NCBI RefSeq assembly: GCF_934617235.1
Contig: NZ_CAKTTZ010000005.1
Span: forward strand, 1 to 64,000
From: an uncultured Ellagibacter sp.
GTDB lineage: Bacteria; Actinomycetota; Coriobacteriia; Coriobacteriales; Eggerthellaceae
DNA length: 64,000 nt
Reading direction: 5' to 3'
A program made the translations under genes and the position numbers. Each line of letters begins with the position of its first letter. Positions within the stretch are counted from its first letter, which is position 1. The notes beneath the pieces were generated by a model. The model saw only the letters and a program-made list of their open reading frames with translations. It made no database searches and was not told the DNA's origin. Positions 10,501 through 16,964 of the stretch are shown here, piece by piece.

Positions 10501-13500
10501 TTTCGTGCAACAAGGGCGATGCGTTCGTCGCCATGGCCGTTGCCTATCCGGGAATGCGCTTCTCGCACTGGATCAACGATGCGGGCGCGATTGTGAGCTA
10601 CAACGCCATCCATGCGGGTATTGCGCACGAGAACATGCGCCTGACCGCGGTGTTCTATGCGACGGGCTTCGACGCGCAGGTGGCGACGTACCCTGAGGGC
10701 GCGGGTTTCAGCATGGTCATCCCCGGAACGGGTTCGAGCTATATGTCGCCGTCGGCGATGATAACCATCCCGTACCCGGGATGGAAGTTCGATCGCTGGG
10801 TTGATGAAAACGGCGCGACCGTCGGGAAGAGCCCACTTCTCGTGCGCCCGGCGTATGCCAACCGCACCTTCACCGCGTATTACGTGCGTGATGCGATCGA
10901 TGTTGTCGCCATCGATCCGCGCGAAGGCGGATACGTCGAGGGGTCGACCTTCTACGGCGATAGCGGCTACGCCGTGCAGAAGACGATAGAGGCGGGCGAA
11001 AGAGTCACGCTCGTTGCCGTGCCCGATGAGGGTTTCGACTTTGCGGGCTGGTACAAGTGCAACGATGAAGGCACGGTGGACGACGCGGAGCCGGTGAGCA
11101 CCGACGTGAGTTGGACGTTTGCTCCCACGACGGACACGAAGGTGATCGCGCACTTTACCGAGAAGGCAAAGCTTCAAGTGAGCGCCACAGCGGAAAACGG
11201 CGCCGTTGAGCCTTCGTCGGTTGAGGTGACGCCCGGCGGGGATGCTGCGTTCGTGGCAACACCCGACAGCGGTTGCTATTTGGATTACGTAAGCGCGACG
11301 GAAACGGCCAACGAGGGCGGAAACGCGGTTTCGCACAACCTCGACATTTCCGATTATTCCGGCGGAAGCTATACCTTGACTTTGGAAAACATTGAGACAT
11401 CGCAAGCGCTTTCGTTTTCGTTCGCAAAGGCGGGCACACCTGTCGTGACCGCACAACCGCAAAGTGCGACGGTTCACGAAGGCGATCCGGCCACGCTGTC
11501 GGTTGCGGCGGATGCAGCCTCTGACGTGCTCGCACATGAGGACGAATCGAGCGGAGCGGCGGCAAGCCACGAGCTTGCCTACCAGTGGTATCGCGTCGGC
11601 GCTGATGGCGATGGCGCTGCGATCGAGGATGCCACGTCGAGCTCGCTTTCCATTTCCAAGGCGAGCGAAAACGATGAGGGAACGTATTACTGCCGCGTTA
11701 CGCAGAGGTATCTGGGTACGGAGATGAGCATCGATACCGAGCCTGCCGCTATCTCGCTTGTGCAGCCTGAGGAGCTTGTGTTCAACGCGTCCGAGTTGCC
11801 CCTTGCTACAGCGTGGCACGCCTATAGTGCGAGCATCGCGTCTGCGACGGGTGGCGAGCCGCCGTATACCTACACGCTTGCCGAGGGAAGCGCGCTTCCA
11901 GAGGGCGTTGCGGTTAAGGGGCTTGGCGGGAGCAACGAGCCGCTTTCGGTTGTGGGCGAGCCGCAGAAAACGGGCGTGTTCGGCTTCGACATCGTGTGCA
12001 CCGACAGCAAGGGCACTGCGAAAACCGCGCATTTCGCCCTTATCGTGAAACCGCAGGTGGCGGAGCTTTCGTTCTCCAAACTGTATCGCGTGTACAACGG
12101 AGAGCCGCAAATGCCTGTGCTGGCGGGCGTGCCCGAGGGCCTTGCGGACGTGGTTGCCTATACCTACACGGGGATGGGCGATACGCATTATTCAGGTACC
12201 AAGGCGCCTGTCGATGCCGGCACCTACCGCGTGGTGGCGACGCTTCGCAGCAACGGCTACGTCGGTCGCGCAGAGACGGATTATCGAATCCTCGAAAAAC
12301 CCGTGTACATCGCGCTTACCGCCGAAAACGCGACGTATGACGGCGAGCCACATGCCGCGACGGTAAGCGTGCCGAGTTTGGAGCCTTCCGATTACACGGT
12401 TGTCTACACGGGCGTCGATGGCACGGATTTTGGCCCCACGTCGACCGCCCCGTGCGACGCTGGCAGCTACTGCGTTGAGGTAACGGTGACCAAGCCGAAC
12501 TACCAGGGGCGGAAGTCCAGGGAATTCACGATTTCGCCGGCGCCGCAAGAAATCACGGGCACGACTGAATACTCTGCTACCTACGGCGATGCCGGGTTCG
12601 CATTCGACAACACGGCCAAAACCCCGGTCACCTTTGAAGTTGTGCCGAGCAGTGAGGGCACACTAGCCCCGATTTCGGTACAGGGGTGCTATGCATCGAT
12701 CGTGTCGGCGGGCACGGCGCGCGTCGTCGCTCATGCGGCGGCGTCTCGCAACTACCTTGCCGCCGCCGATGTGGAGCTCGTAGTTACTGTTTCGCCAGCT
12801 CAGATGCTCGTCATCGTGCATGATGCCGAACGATTCGAAGGGGAAGCGAACCCTGTATTCTCATCCGATTTGATTAGCCCTGCAGACACGAAGGGCGTGG
12901 CCGTTGTGTACTCGTGCGAGGCGGACGCGTCGTCGCCAGCGGGTGAGTACGCAATCAATGCAAGCGTTTCGGACTCGAATTTCACAACGACGGTGGAACC
13001 CGGTACGTTAACGGTGAAAGCGAAGTCGGTGCCTGACCCTGGCCCCGCTCCGGATCCGGGCCCTGACCCCAGTCCGGTCGACCCGGACAACCCACCGAAG
13101 CCGGATGATCTCGACCAGCCTGGCGGTCCCGATGAACCTGACAATCCCGATGAGCCGAGCCGACCGGATAACCCCAGCGACCCTGATGCGCCGAGCGATC
13201 CAGGCAATCCCAACAGCCCCGATTCATCTGATCAACCGAACGATTCGGATCAGCTTGATGAACCCGGCAACGCGAACGACCAGAACGCTTCAGGCGCGTC
13301 GTTGCCATCGGGCAACTCAAATGGCGTCGCCGTTGCAGCTGGTTCTTCGGCTGACAATGCTCGCATGCTCTCTGGGCAAAATGAAACGACCACTGAGGAT
13401 TCGCAAGATGGGCAGGATAGAAGCGCGGCCTCCGCCTTGCTGCCCGACGAGGATGCTTCATCTTGGGTGAAGATACTCGTGCTGGGGACGGCGTTCATTG

Positions 13501-13556
13501 TCCTCATTGGCACCGTGGCGGGCGGCGTGATCGTGCATCGTCGTCGTCGAAAATAG
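4572..13556 (+). CDS. Giant cell-surface protein: BspA leucine-rich repeats, about 18 InlB-type repeats, Ig, MBG repeats, C-terminal membrane anchor
   Basis: 2,994 residues from ATG 4572 (ribosome site AAGAGGAG). Order: Sec signal peptide (1-36, MKKSARG... ending near SYAAED); BspA-type leucine-rich repeats (about 130-410, units such as SIGEYAFFNC and SVGDSAFAHC); about 18 InlB/Listeria-Bacteroides-type repeats (about 537-2170) recognisable by F-x-GW-Y or F-x-x-W; one Ig-like domain (2292-2397, ending DEGTYYCRV); a putative cadherin/He_PIG-like module (2400-2495); MBG-like repeats (2497-2817, YNGEPQMP and YDGEPHAA); a Pro/Asp-rich wall-spanning linker (2820-2900); and a final helix with RRRRK tail. 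No LPxTG motif is visible. An internal hydrophobic segment (982-1007) interrupts the repeat array. Inferred role is adhesion or surface scaffolding. Confidence 0.9.
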   Translation: MKKSARGSGIFLRVFLSLALVVSFVPITRDASYAAEDYAAPIETVNADASTRGDADHFEADTAGGESDAGASDGSTAVSSPYGAAQARPICEYGKLMPDGSVYECDESGNLKEPIDKLDPESHSVNPGEVKNLIVDSQTTSIPERLCYSSTYLQSVQFEGVALKSIGEYAFFNCENFSSISLSGMHIESIDRDAFSYCEKLASLNIEEPATIESIGSNCFYGSGLISTGLDRVEGLKSIPVGAYQECHDLVDTGLAGNRSVESVGDSAFAHCYDLVDTGFGANTHVTSVGEYAFMRCEKLNQTGLATNTRIASIGAYAFLGCKSLRLSGLETNTTVSSLGEHCFEEADMSGGLVLPRGSKITMLPKYAFAETKLSFVYFQCDHAVLVDSQTFPNGFIKVLVPARSLDLYQESEVQRDWEACNYDLPYDASNYLSISVVSDPNRLVYQKGDAVSLDGMQVKFNYDGTQRTFDYADLASNYAFSQFFSFSPDNGSIFQTSDNGAPVRVTYNDGDHLLSAYSSGLLQEEGNTAFSVYVESPTAQLGETVTGGGQFALGDTCTVSAATTLDGRLFAYWADEEGNVLSEKETYEFSVERSTVLTAVFADEIVVSPKARLNLANGSEVENVTFSIVADNCNYGETFVTYPGKVVTITCNYDPSKWSVDHWVYSDGAYWIVGSENSATVSYAVEGKGDPVAILREKEQPDPDPGKPIDPVVAVHVDYSQTIDLGGRALMEGVEVPSVSGSRFLFAGQFVALDAERLGMIDDDIEFLGWYDKETGACLSERRVCLFKPEMNMSVEARFTLKDVAVRINPAQSTDRSEAYAHVIPTVGNCYRDAGETVALSATTDNAQFRGWYEGPSGAQTLISSDLACNYEVPNSNGEASQVEVTPWYCACQASVVLDVDGTTEDGSPQGSFISTGLYGVGSSVTVVAIPAPYYALDYVTDAAGNKVDVAENGTYTFTLKGDTQLTAHFRAVSDSKEAFEILQAALITALGVAIIAATASGIGEFVDPIAVPAIVEVGEAETIEDLVEVGGKALKEIEEIFEHHKHDRDPDKPKGDHTATIIATAQPEAGGIVKGGGVHFEGTVCELDAIPNPGYRFVCWKEDGVERSTLPHLQMAITDVTPDIVKLTAVFEKDVAITTSINVEGAAADAVTGCNATPDRQVIKTGAEATVIAVAGDGYEFAGWYDGVAEVSKSSTYSFLAENDRHLVAKFQRTCKVAVTVEPASALAGKCTIAGDGTCVVGKPTVLSAHLDESVREKYTFKGWYRAGATGDVLMGTDETHLEFIPEGDTHIRAEYVAKMYTIKVEVDGLLSGINPPGEVSIVGDPGKDWVELPYGRHVTIKAKADDKHWFAYWQDSSGKHYTDAELRVCVTKDETYTAVFKKGPEVVIAADSWWGGTVTCNGTEVKPDTDQFKLGETLNLKAENNPGWLFWGWYENGLLVSTEKECTLVAKSSKLNSYYCTITAAFKPLDVVCLPVASPAEGGSVTASRILADRGAVVELKATPAPGYAFVGWYTFEGKLVSTEPEFTDREARSHVYVAHFKECSYSVAAAVAELAPPGELVENAGAGWVEGAGTYGANYPATLSAHAAEGYTFKYWVDDTGTPVSMSAEYRFIPNENASLRAVFEAKQFTVNTTTAEGYGTVSGAGTYAAGQTATVTATPAENATFIGWYNEGVCVSTSAEYRFTVRGDTDLIAVFGAGEYTVSAVASPVEAGYTSGFGSFAQGDRTTLSASAKPGFTFDCWKDAEGNVVSALPEYTVAVTESVAYVACFTRNSYYVELDANQEGAGVLTGGGTYSFGDTIELNAQQTTDKRFVSWQLVGEGGEKTLLSTDAHCWLALDEEFISSLTDNVVSIEAQFADPYEVSVSAKVVVAGKVGARGCKVKGAGTFQSGDKATLQAVAGEGYRFVGWSLDEGGFSVAETYDVLSFEASSDITYYAQFEPDPASKVDVAVTQSSIFRGLAFIAGASGAGTSLSCNKGDAFVAMAVAYPGMRFSHWINDAGAIVSYNAIHAGIAHENMRLTAVFYATGFDAQVATYPEGAGFSMVIPGTGSSYMSPSAMITIPYPGWKFDRWVDENGATVGKSPLLVRPAYANRTFTAYYVRDAIDVVAIDPREGGYVEGSTFYGDSGYAVQKTIEAGERVTLVAVPDEGFDFAGWYKCNDEGTVDDAEPVSTDVSWTFAPTTDTKVIAHFTEKAKLQVSATAENGAVEPSSVEVTPGGDAAFVATPDSGCYLDYVSATETANEGGNAVSHNLDISDYSGGSYTLTLENIETSQALSFSFAKAGTPVVTAQPQSATVHEGDPATLSVAADAASDVLAHEDESSGAAASHELAYQWYRVGADGDGAAIEDATSSSLSISKASENDEGTYYCRVTQRYLGTEMSIDTEPAAISLVQPEELVFNASELPLATAWHAYSASIASATGGEPPYTYTLAEGSALPEGVAVKGLGGSNEPLSVVGEPQKTGVFGFDIVCTDSKGTAKTAHFALIVKPQVAELSFSKLYRVYNGEPQMPVLAGVPEGLADVVAYTYTGMGDTHYSGTKAPVDAGTYRVVATLRSNGYVGRAETDYRILEKPVYIALTAENATYDGEPHAATVSVPSLEPSDYTVVYTGVDGTDFGPTSTAPCDAGSYCVEVTVTKPNYQGRKSREFTISPAPQEITGTTEYSATYGDAGFAFDNTAKTPVTFEVVPSSEGTLAPISVQGCYASIVSAGTARVVAHAAASRNYLAAADVELVVTVSPAQMLVIVHDAERFEGEANPVFSSDLISPADTKGVAVVYSCEADASSPAGEYAINASVSDSNFTTTVEPGTLTVKAKSVPDPGPAPDPGPDPSPVDPDNPPKPDDLDQPGGPDEPDNPDEPSRPDNPSDPDAPSDPGNPNSPDSSDQPNDSDQLDEPGNANDQNASGASLPSGNSNGVAVAAGSSADNARMLSGQNETTTEDSQDGQDRSAASALLPDEDASSWVKILVLGTAFIVLIGTVAGGVIVHRRRRK

Positions 13557-13572
13557 GACCCAGCAAGGAAAT

Positions 13573-13621
13573 GCGAGGGGGCAGCGCCGATTCTGCCTCG
13601 TATTTGGGATCGCCCCCTCGC
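13573..13621 (+). terminator. Hairpin terminator after the surface protein
   Basis: GCGAGGGGGC (13573-13582) pairs perfectly with GCCCCCTCGC (13612-13621) across a 29-base loop, 17 bases after the stop. A short T-containing tail follows. The gene pair here is convergent, so it may serve both strands. Confidence 0.6.
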
Positions 13622-13759
13622 TTCTGTAATTCTGCATAAAGGGGTAACATCCGTGCCTGGGGAATGACGCGAACCGGTTGACCTCTTCCACTCGATCGAT
13701 TCGCAGGCGCACATTTGCCAGGCAAACCTTAAAGTCGCGCCACGGTTGCTTTGCAAGAG

Positions 13760-14518
13760 CTAGTCGTCGCTCAAATCTTCGTCCTGGTTGACCTCAATCG
13801 GGTCGTCCTCAATGTCCATGCCCTGCGTGTCGTTAGTCGTCACTTTGGTCTGCGCGTTTTCCTCCGTTGCGGTCTTCGTGCCGTCGGAAGACGTGGTCGC
13901 GTCAGCCGCTTGCTGCTCTTCGGTTGCCTTCAGGTCCTCTTCGAGCTTTTCCAGTCGGCGCTTCTCCTCTTCCTCCTCGGCCTTGTCGCGCGCGGCAGCG
14001 GTGGGATCTTCCAAGTTGTAGTAATACGTCTGCAAATCGAGCGTGGAAATCATGCGATTCGCGCTTTTGCCCTGGTAGGTGACATACCCGATCTTCCCAT
14101 TCAGAAGAAGCGTCGCCGCGCTGAACTCCTCAAGATCGAGATGGTGCAGCACGCTTACGCCGCCATCGCCGAAAACCACCTTTAGATCGATGACGTATGT
14201 TCCGTCTTCGGTTGCCTGCTTGGGGACATAAACGATAGCATCCTCACCATCTTTCAGGTGCGCATCCGAGCTCATAAGGTTTGCGGAGAAGGACTCGTCG
14301 CCAGGGAGCTTCACTGACATGCTCACAACCGACTTCCCCGAGCTGTTCGAGAGCGCGACCGAATAGACGTCGCCTGCGTTCTCGCCGATTTCAAGGGTTT
14401 GCGGCTGCGCCTGCGCGACCGGCTCGTCAGTTGCGCAACCGGCAAGGCAAAGCGCAAGAAAGGCGCAAAGCGCAAACACGGTAAGGCGGCGCATGGTAGG
14501 TGAGGCAAGGTTTTGCAT
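13760..14518 (-). CDS. Lipoprotein of unknown function, last gene of molybdoenzyme operon 1
   Basis: 252 residues from ATG 14518, chosen because AAGGA lies just upstream; the open frame continues to 15049 but that part is arginine-rich shadow of the next gene. The signal peptide ends in a lipobox (CLAGC), so the mature protein should be lipid-anchored outside the membrane. The body is a probable beta domain (residues about 35-165), followed by a strongly charged Glu/Lys helix and an acidic Asp/Glu-rich tail. No known family is recognised. It sits 38 bases behind the membrane cytochrome candidate and is probably cotranscribed with it; a role in assembling or stabilising the exported enzyme is only inference from position. 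Confidence 0.75.
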   Translation of the reverse strand: MQNLASPTMRRLTVFALCAFLALCLAGCATDEPVAQAQPQTLEIGENAGDVYSVALSNSSGKSVVSMSVKLPGDESFSANLMSSDAHLKDGEDAIVYVPKQATEDGTYVIDLKVVFGDGGVSVLHHLDLEEFSAATLLLNGKIGYVTYQGKSANRMISTLDLQTYYYNLEDPTAAARDKAEEEEEKRRLEKLEEDLKATEEQQAADATTSSDGTKTATEENAQTKVTTNDTQGMDIEDDPIEVNQDEDLSDD

Positions 14519-14556
14519 GGGAATCCTTCGCTGCGGTTGGGTCGAAAACGGGAAAG

Positions 14557-15402
14557 CTACGAGGCGATAAGCCCCGCGATATAGGGCTTGTCGCATTGCG
14601 GGTCGGAAAGCGGGCAGTGCTTGTGACACAGGGGGCAAAGCGATTCGGCATCGCCTTCCGAAGATTCGGCTTCTCCATCCCCGCTGTCGGCCTGGGCTTT
14701 TGCGGATTGCGCGTCGGCGGACGCACCCGACGCCGCGGCTTCGCCCCGAGACGCACCCGCACTCGACTGGCCGCCAGCCGCAGAAGGGGAAGAGGAACCG
14801 GACGCAGAGCCCCCCTTCGCGTCTTCCCGTGCGTCGTCGCCCGCACCCTCGCCAGCTCCTGCAAACAGCTCGAGGGAATTGAACCCGACGACGCCGAGAG
14901 CCACGACGCCGACGCAGGAGGCCGCCTTCACCCCCATACCGATCGCCTTGCGCCTGCTCGGGTCGAAGGGGATGTTCAGCTGCTTTAAGATGCTTGCCCA
15001 ATGCATCGCAAGGTGCACGACGGCGAGAATGCACAATACAAACGCGCACACCTTGTGGACATCAAGCCACATGCTGCTCATGACCTTGGGCGCAAGTCCC
15101 ACCTGATAGAGCAGGCGGCTGATCGGCACGGAACTTATGATAAGCGCCGCGCAGGTAATGCCTAGGAGCACCGCCACCACGAATAGCGCGAGCTGGCCTT
15201 CCTTTGCCTGCGCGTTCTCGACAAGGCCCGCGACCGTCTTCATCCACCAAAACGAGTTTACGAGATGCACAATGACAGCAAGCAGGAACACGACACCGAT
15301 GATCTCGTGCGCAATCACGCCAGTGAGCTGTGCGAGCATCGATGCGATAAGCAATAGGGTCAGGGCACCATCGAGTGCCATGCGGGCTGATCGGCTCTTC
15401 AT
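14557..15402 (-). CDS. DUF4405-type membrane protein, probable heme b anchor with C-terminal CxxCH/four-cysteine motif
   Basis: 281 residues from ATG 15402, preferred over ATG 15432 because GAGGAAGG stands directly before it. Five hydrophobic helices occupy roughly residues 8-165. Helices 2 and 4 carry paired histidines (AHEIIG and VIVHLV; DVHKVC and VVHLAMHW), the pattern of a four-helix diheme cytochrome b. A low-complexity Ala/Ser/Glu linker of about 90 residues then leads to the extreme C-terminus CPLCHKHCPLSDPQC, which holds a CxxCH heme-c-like motif and four closely spaced cysteines. With a positive N-terminus inside and five helices, this tail should lie outside. It is likely the quinol-linked membrane subunit of the operon, replacing a DmsC/NrfD anchor. 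Confidence 0.7.
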   Translation of the reverse strand: MKSRSARMALDGALTLLLIASMLAQLTGVIAHEIIGVVFLLAVIVHLVNSFWWMKTVAGLVENAQAKEGQLALFVVAVLLGITCAALIISSVPISRLLYQVGLAPKVMSSMWLDVHKVCAFVLCILAVVHLAMHWASILKQLNIPFDPSRRKAIGMGVKAASCVGVVALGVVGFNSLELFAGAGEGAGDDAREDAKGGSASGSSSPSAAGGQSSAGASRGEAAASGASADAQSAKAQADSGDGEAESSEGDAESLCPLCHKHCPLSDPQCDKPYIAGLIAS

Positions 15403-15441
15403 TACCTTCCTCGGTTCATCGCTTGCAACCATCCGTCGACT

Positions 15442-16161
15442 CTACACCGATGCCAACGTGAAGTCGACGAGCGCGGGGTAGAAGGCGTATTCCGTGTAGG
15501 TGTGGACCTTCTCGGAGAACTCGGCGCTCCAGCTGTCGAGGAATTCATGCTTGAAATCCTCGTACGCAAGCGCCATATCCTTGTTGCCCGTCTGCTCATA
15601 GGTGCGCGCGAGGAGCGCCATGAACACGAGCAGGTAGCGGATATGGTCGGGCATGTCGTGCTCGTCGGATTTGATTTCAAGCCCGAACTGGGCATAGAGG
15701 CCCTCAACCGCGACGGCGGTCGGCCCGAAGATCTGGTCTGCACCATCAACATAGTATGACGCGTAGGGCGGGGCATACATCTTGAACGACCCGATGAACA
15801 GGCGCGTATAGTCGAGCTGCGAGAGGTGAGCGCCCACGACTGTCTCCGTCGATTTCTCATAAGCGAAAAGCGCATCCTCAAGTTTGCCGAGTTCATCGGC
15901 GTATTCCCGAAGCTTCGGCTCCTGTTTCATGCGTGCAAGCTCTGCGCTTATGGAATCGCCGTTTTTGGGATATTCCCACAGGTGGGCAAGCCCCTCGAGA
16001 AGCGCTGAGGGTGCCACGTGGGGAAGGGGGCGCGCCGCGTAGGCTGCCTCGTCTTCCATATCGGGAACGCTTGCGGGCGCTTGGCATTCTACAGCCATAC
16101 GCGCAGCCTCCTCGGGTGCGTCGTCGGCAAGCTCGTCGATTGCAGCGATGTCGATGCTCAT
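15442..16161 (-). CDS. TorD/DmsD-family molybdoenzyme chaperone
   Basis: 239 residues from ATG 16161 (AGGAGGG upstream). The all-helical body has TorD-family features: an LSQLDYTRLFIG segment, then YAPPYASYYVDG, then a D-M-P-D-H-I motif (residues about 165-170) that matches the family EPDHI signature. There is no signal peptide, so it is cytoplasmic. Such chaperones bind the Tat signal of the catalytic subunit and hold it until the molybdenum cofactor is inserted. It follows the ferredoxin gene by 95 bases in the same direction, and the catalytic subunit upstream does have a Tat signal, which supports the assignment. Confidence 0.85.
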   Translation of the reverse strand: MSIDIAAIDELADDAPEEAARMAVECQAPASVPDMEDEAAYAARPLPHVAPSALLEGLAHLWEYPKNGDSISAELARMKQEPKLREYADELGKLEDALFAYEKSTETVVGAHLSQLDYTRLFIGSFKMYAPPYASYYVDGADQIFGPTAVAVEGLYAQFGLEIKSDEHDMPDHIRYLLVFMALLARTYEQTGNKDMALAYEDFKHEFLDSWSAEFSEKVHTYTEYAFYPALVDFTLASV

Positions 16162-16256
16162 GGGCCTTGTCCCTCCTGTGAGTCTGGACGATTTCGTGCA
16201 AAGGAGGCAAGAGCGCGAACGCCCCTGCCTCCTCACGGTAAGTGCAATGGTGCGGC

Positions 16257-16964
16257 TTACCAGGTTTTATGGAACTCGCGCATGTAGTACACGGCGGGCT
16301 CGGTGCCTTCCTCAGGCAAAAGCGTGTCCATCTTATAGGACTGCATCAGATCGTAGAGCGTGGAGTCGTACACGTTCTCCACATCGCCGAACACGCGGGC
16401 GCCCGCGGGGCAGGCGTCCACGCAATAGGGATTGTCGCCATTGTAGACGAGCTGCTTGCACATCTGGCACTTAAGCGGCGCGCCGACTTCGACCATCGGC
16501 AGATCGTAGTCGTCCAAGATGGGGTCGTGGCACGGATAAGCCGCGCCGACAGCTTCCTTCAACTCGGCGCCCGAAGCCGTGCACCCCTCGATCGCCGGCT
16601 CGACATCCGCGATATCGGACGCCGCGGTGTTCTCCGGCGCCGGCGTGATCTGCCCGTAGGGGCAGGCCGTCGCACACAGCCCGCAGCGGATGCACTTGTC
16701 GTAGTCGACCACGGTCAGCCCGTACTCGTCTTTGTGCATGGCGCCCGTCGCGCACGCCTCGACGCACGGCGCGTTCGTGCAGTGGTTGCACATCGTGATC
16801 TTGTAGGAGTACTTCGTCTTCGGGAACTTGCCCGTCGTGGAAGCGATATGATGGGTGAGGAACACTCCGATAGGAACCTCGTTATGCATCTTGCACGCAA
16901 TCTCGCATGCGGCACAGCCAACGCATTTGTGCTGGTCGATGATCATGATATAGCGTGTCTTCAT
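16257..16964 (-). CDS. 4Fe-4S dicluster ferredoxin subunit (DmsB/PhsB-like)
   Basis: 235 residues with four cysteine groups for four [4Fe-4S] clusters: CVGCAACEIAC near residue 15, CNHCTNAPCVEAC, CIRCGLCATAC and CQMCKQL...CVDAC. This is the standard electron-transfer subunit of DMSO-reductase-type complexes. It has no signal peptide and would be exported folded with the Tat-targeted catalytic subunit. Its ATG overlaps the stop of the catalytic gene by one base (TAATG), which implies translational coupling. An extra stretch of about 40 residues between the third and fourth cysteine groups is typical of PhsB/DmsB proteins. Confidence 0.92.
   Translation of the reverse strand: MKTRYIMIIDQHKCVGCAACEIACKMHNEVPIGVFLTHHIASTTGKFPKTKYSYKITMCNHCTNAPCVEACATGAMHKDEYGLTVVDYDKCIRCGLCATACPYGQITPAPENTAASDIADVEPAIEGCTASGAELKEAVGAAYPCHDPILDDYDLPMVEVGAPLKCQMCKQLVYNGDNPYCVDACPAGARVFGDVENVYDSTLYDLMQSYKMDTLLPEEGTEPAVYYMREFHKTW

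Noticed and set aside
9741..12188. An 815-codon open frame on the minus strand
   Set aside because: Antisense to the InlB-type repeats of the surface protein; arginine- and histidine-rich with no family features.
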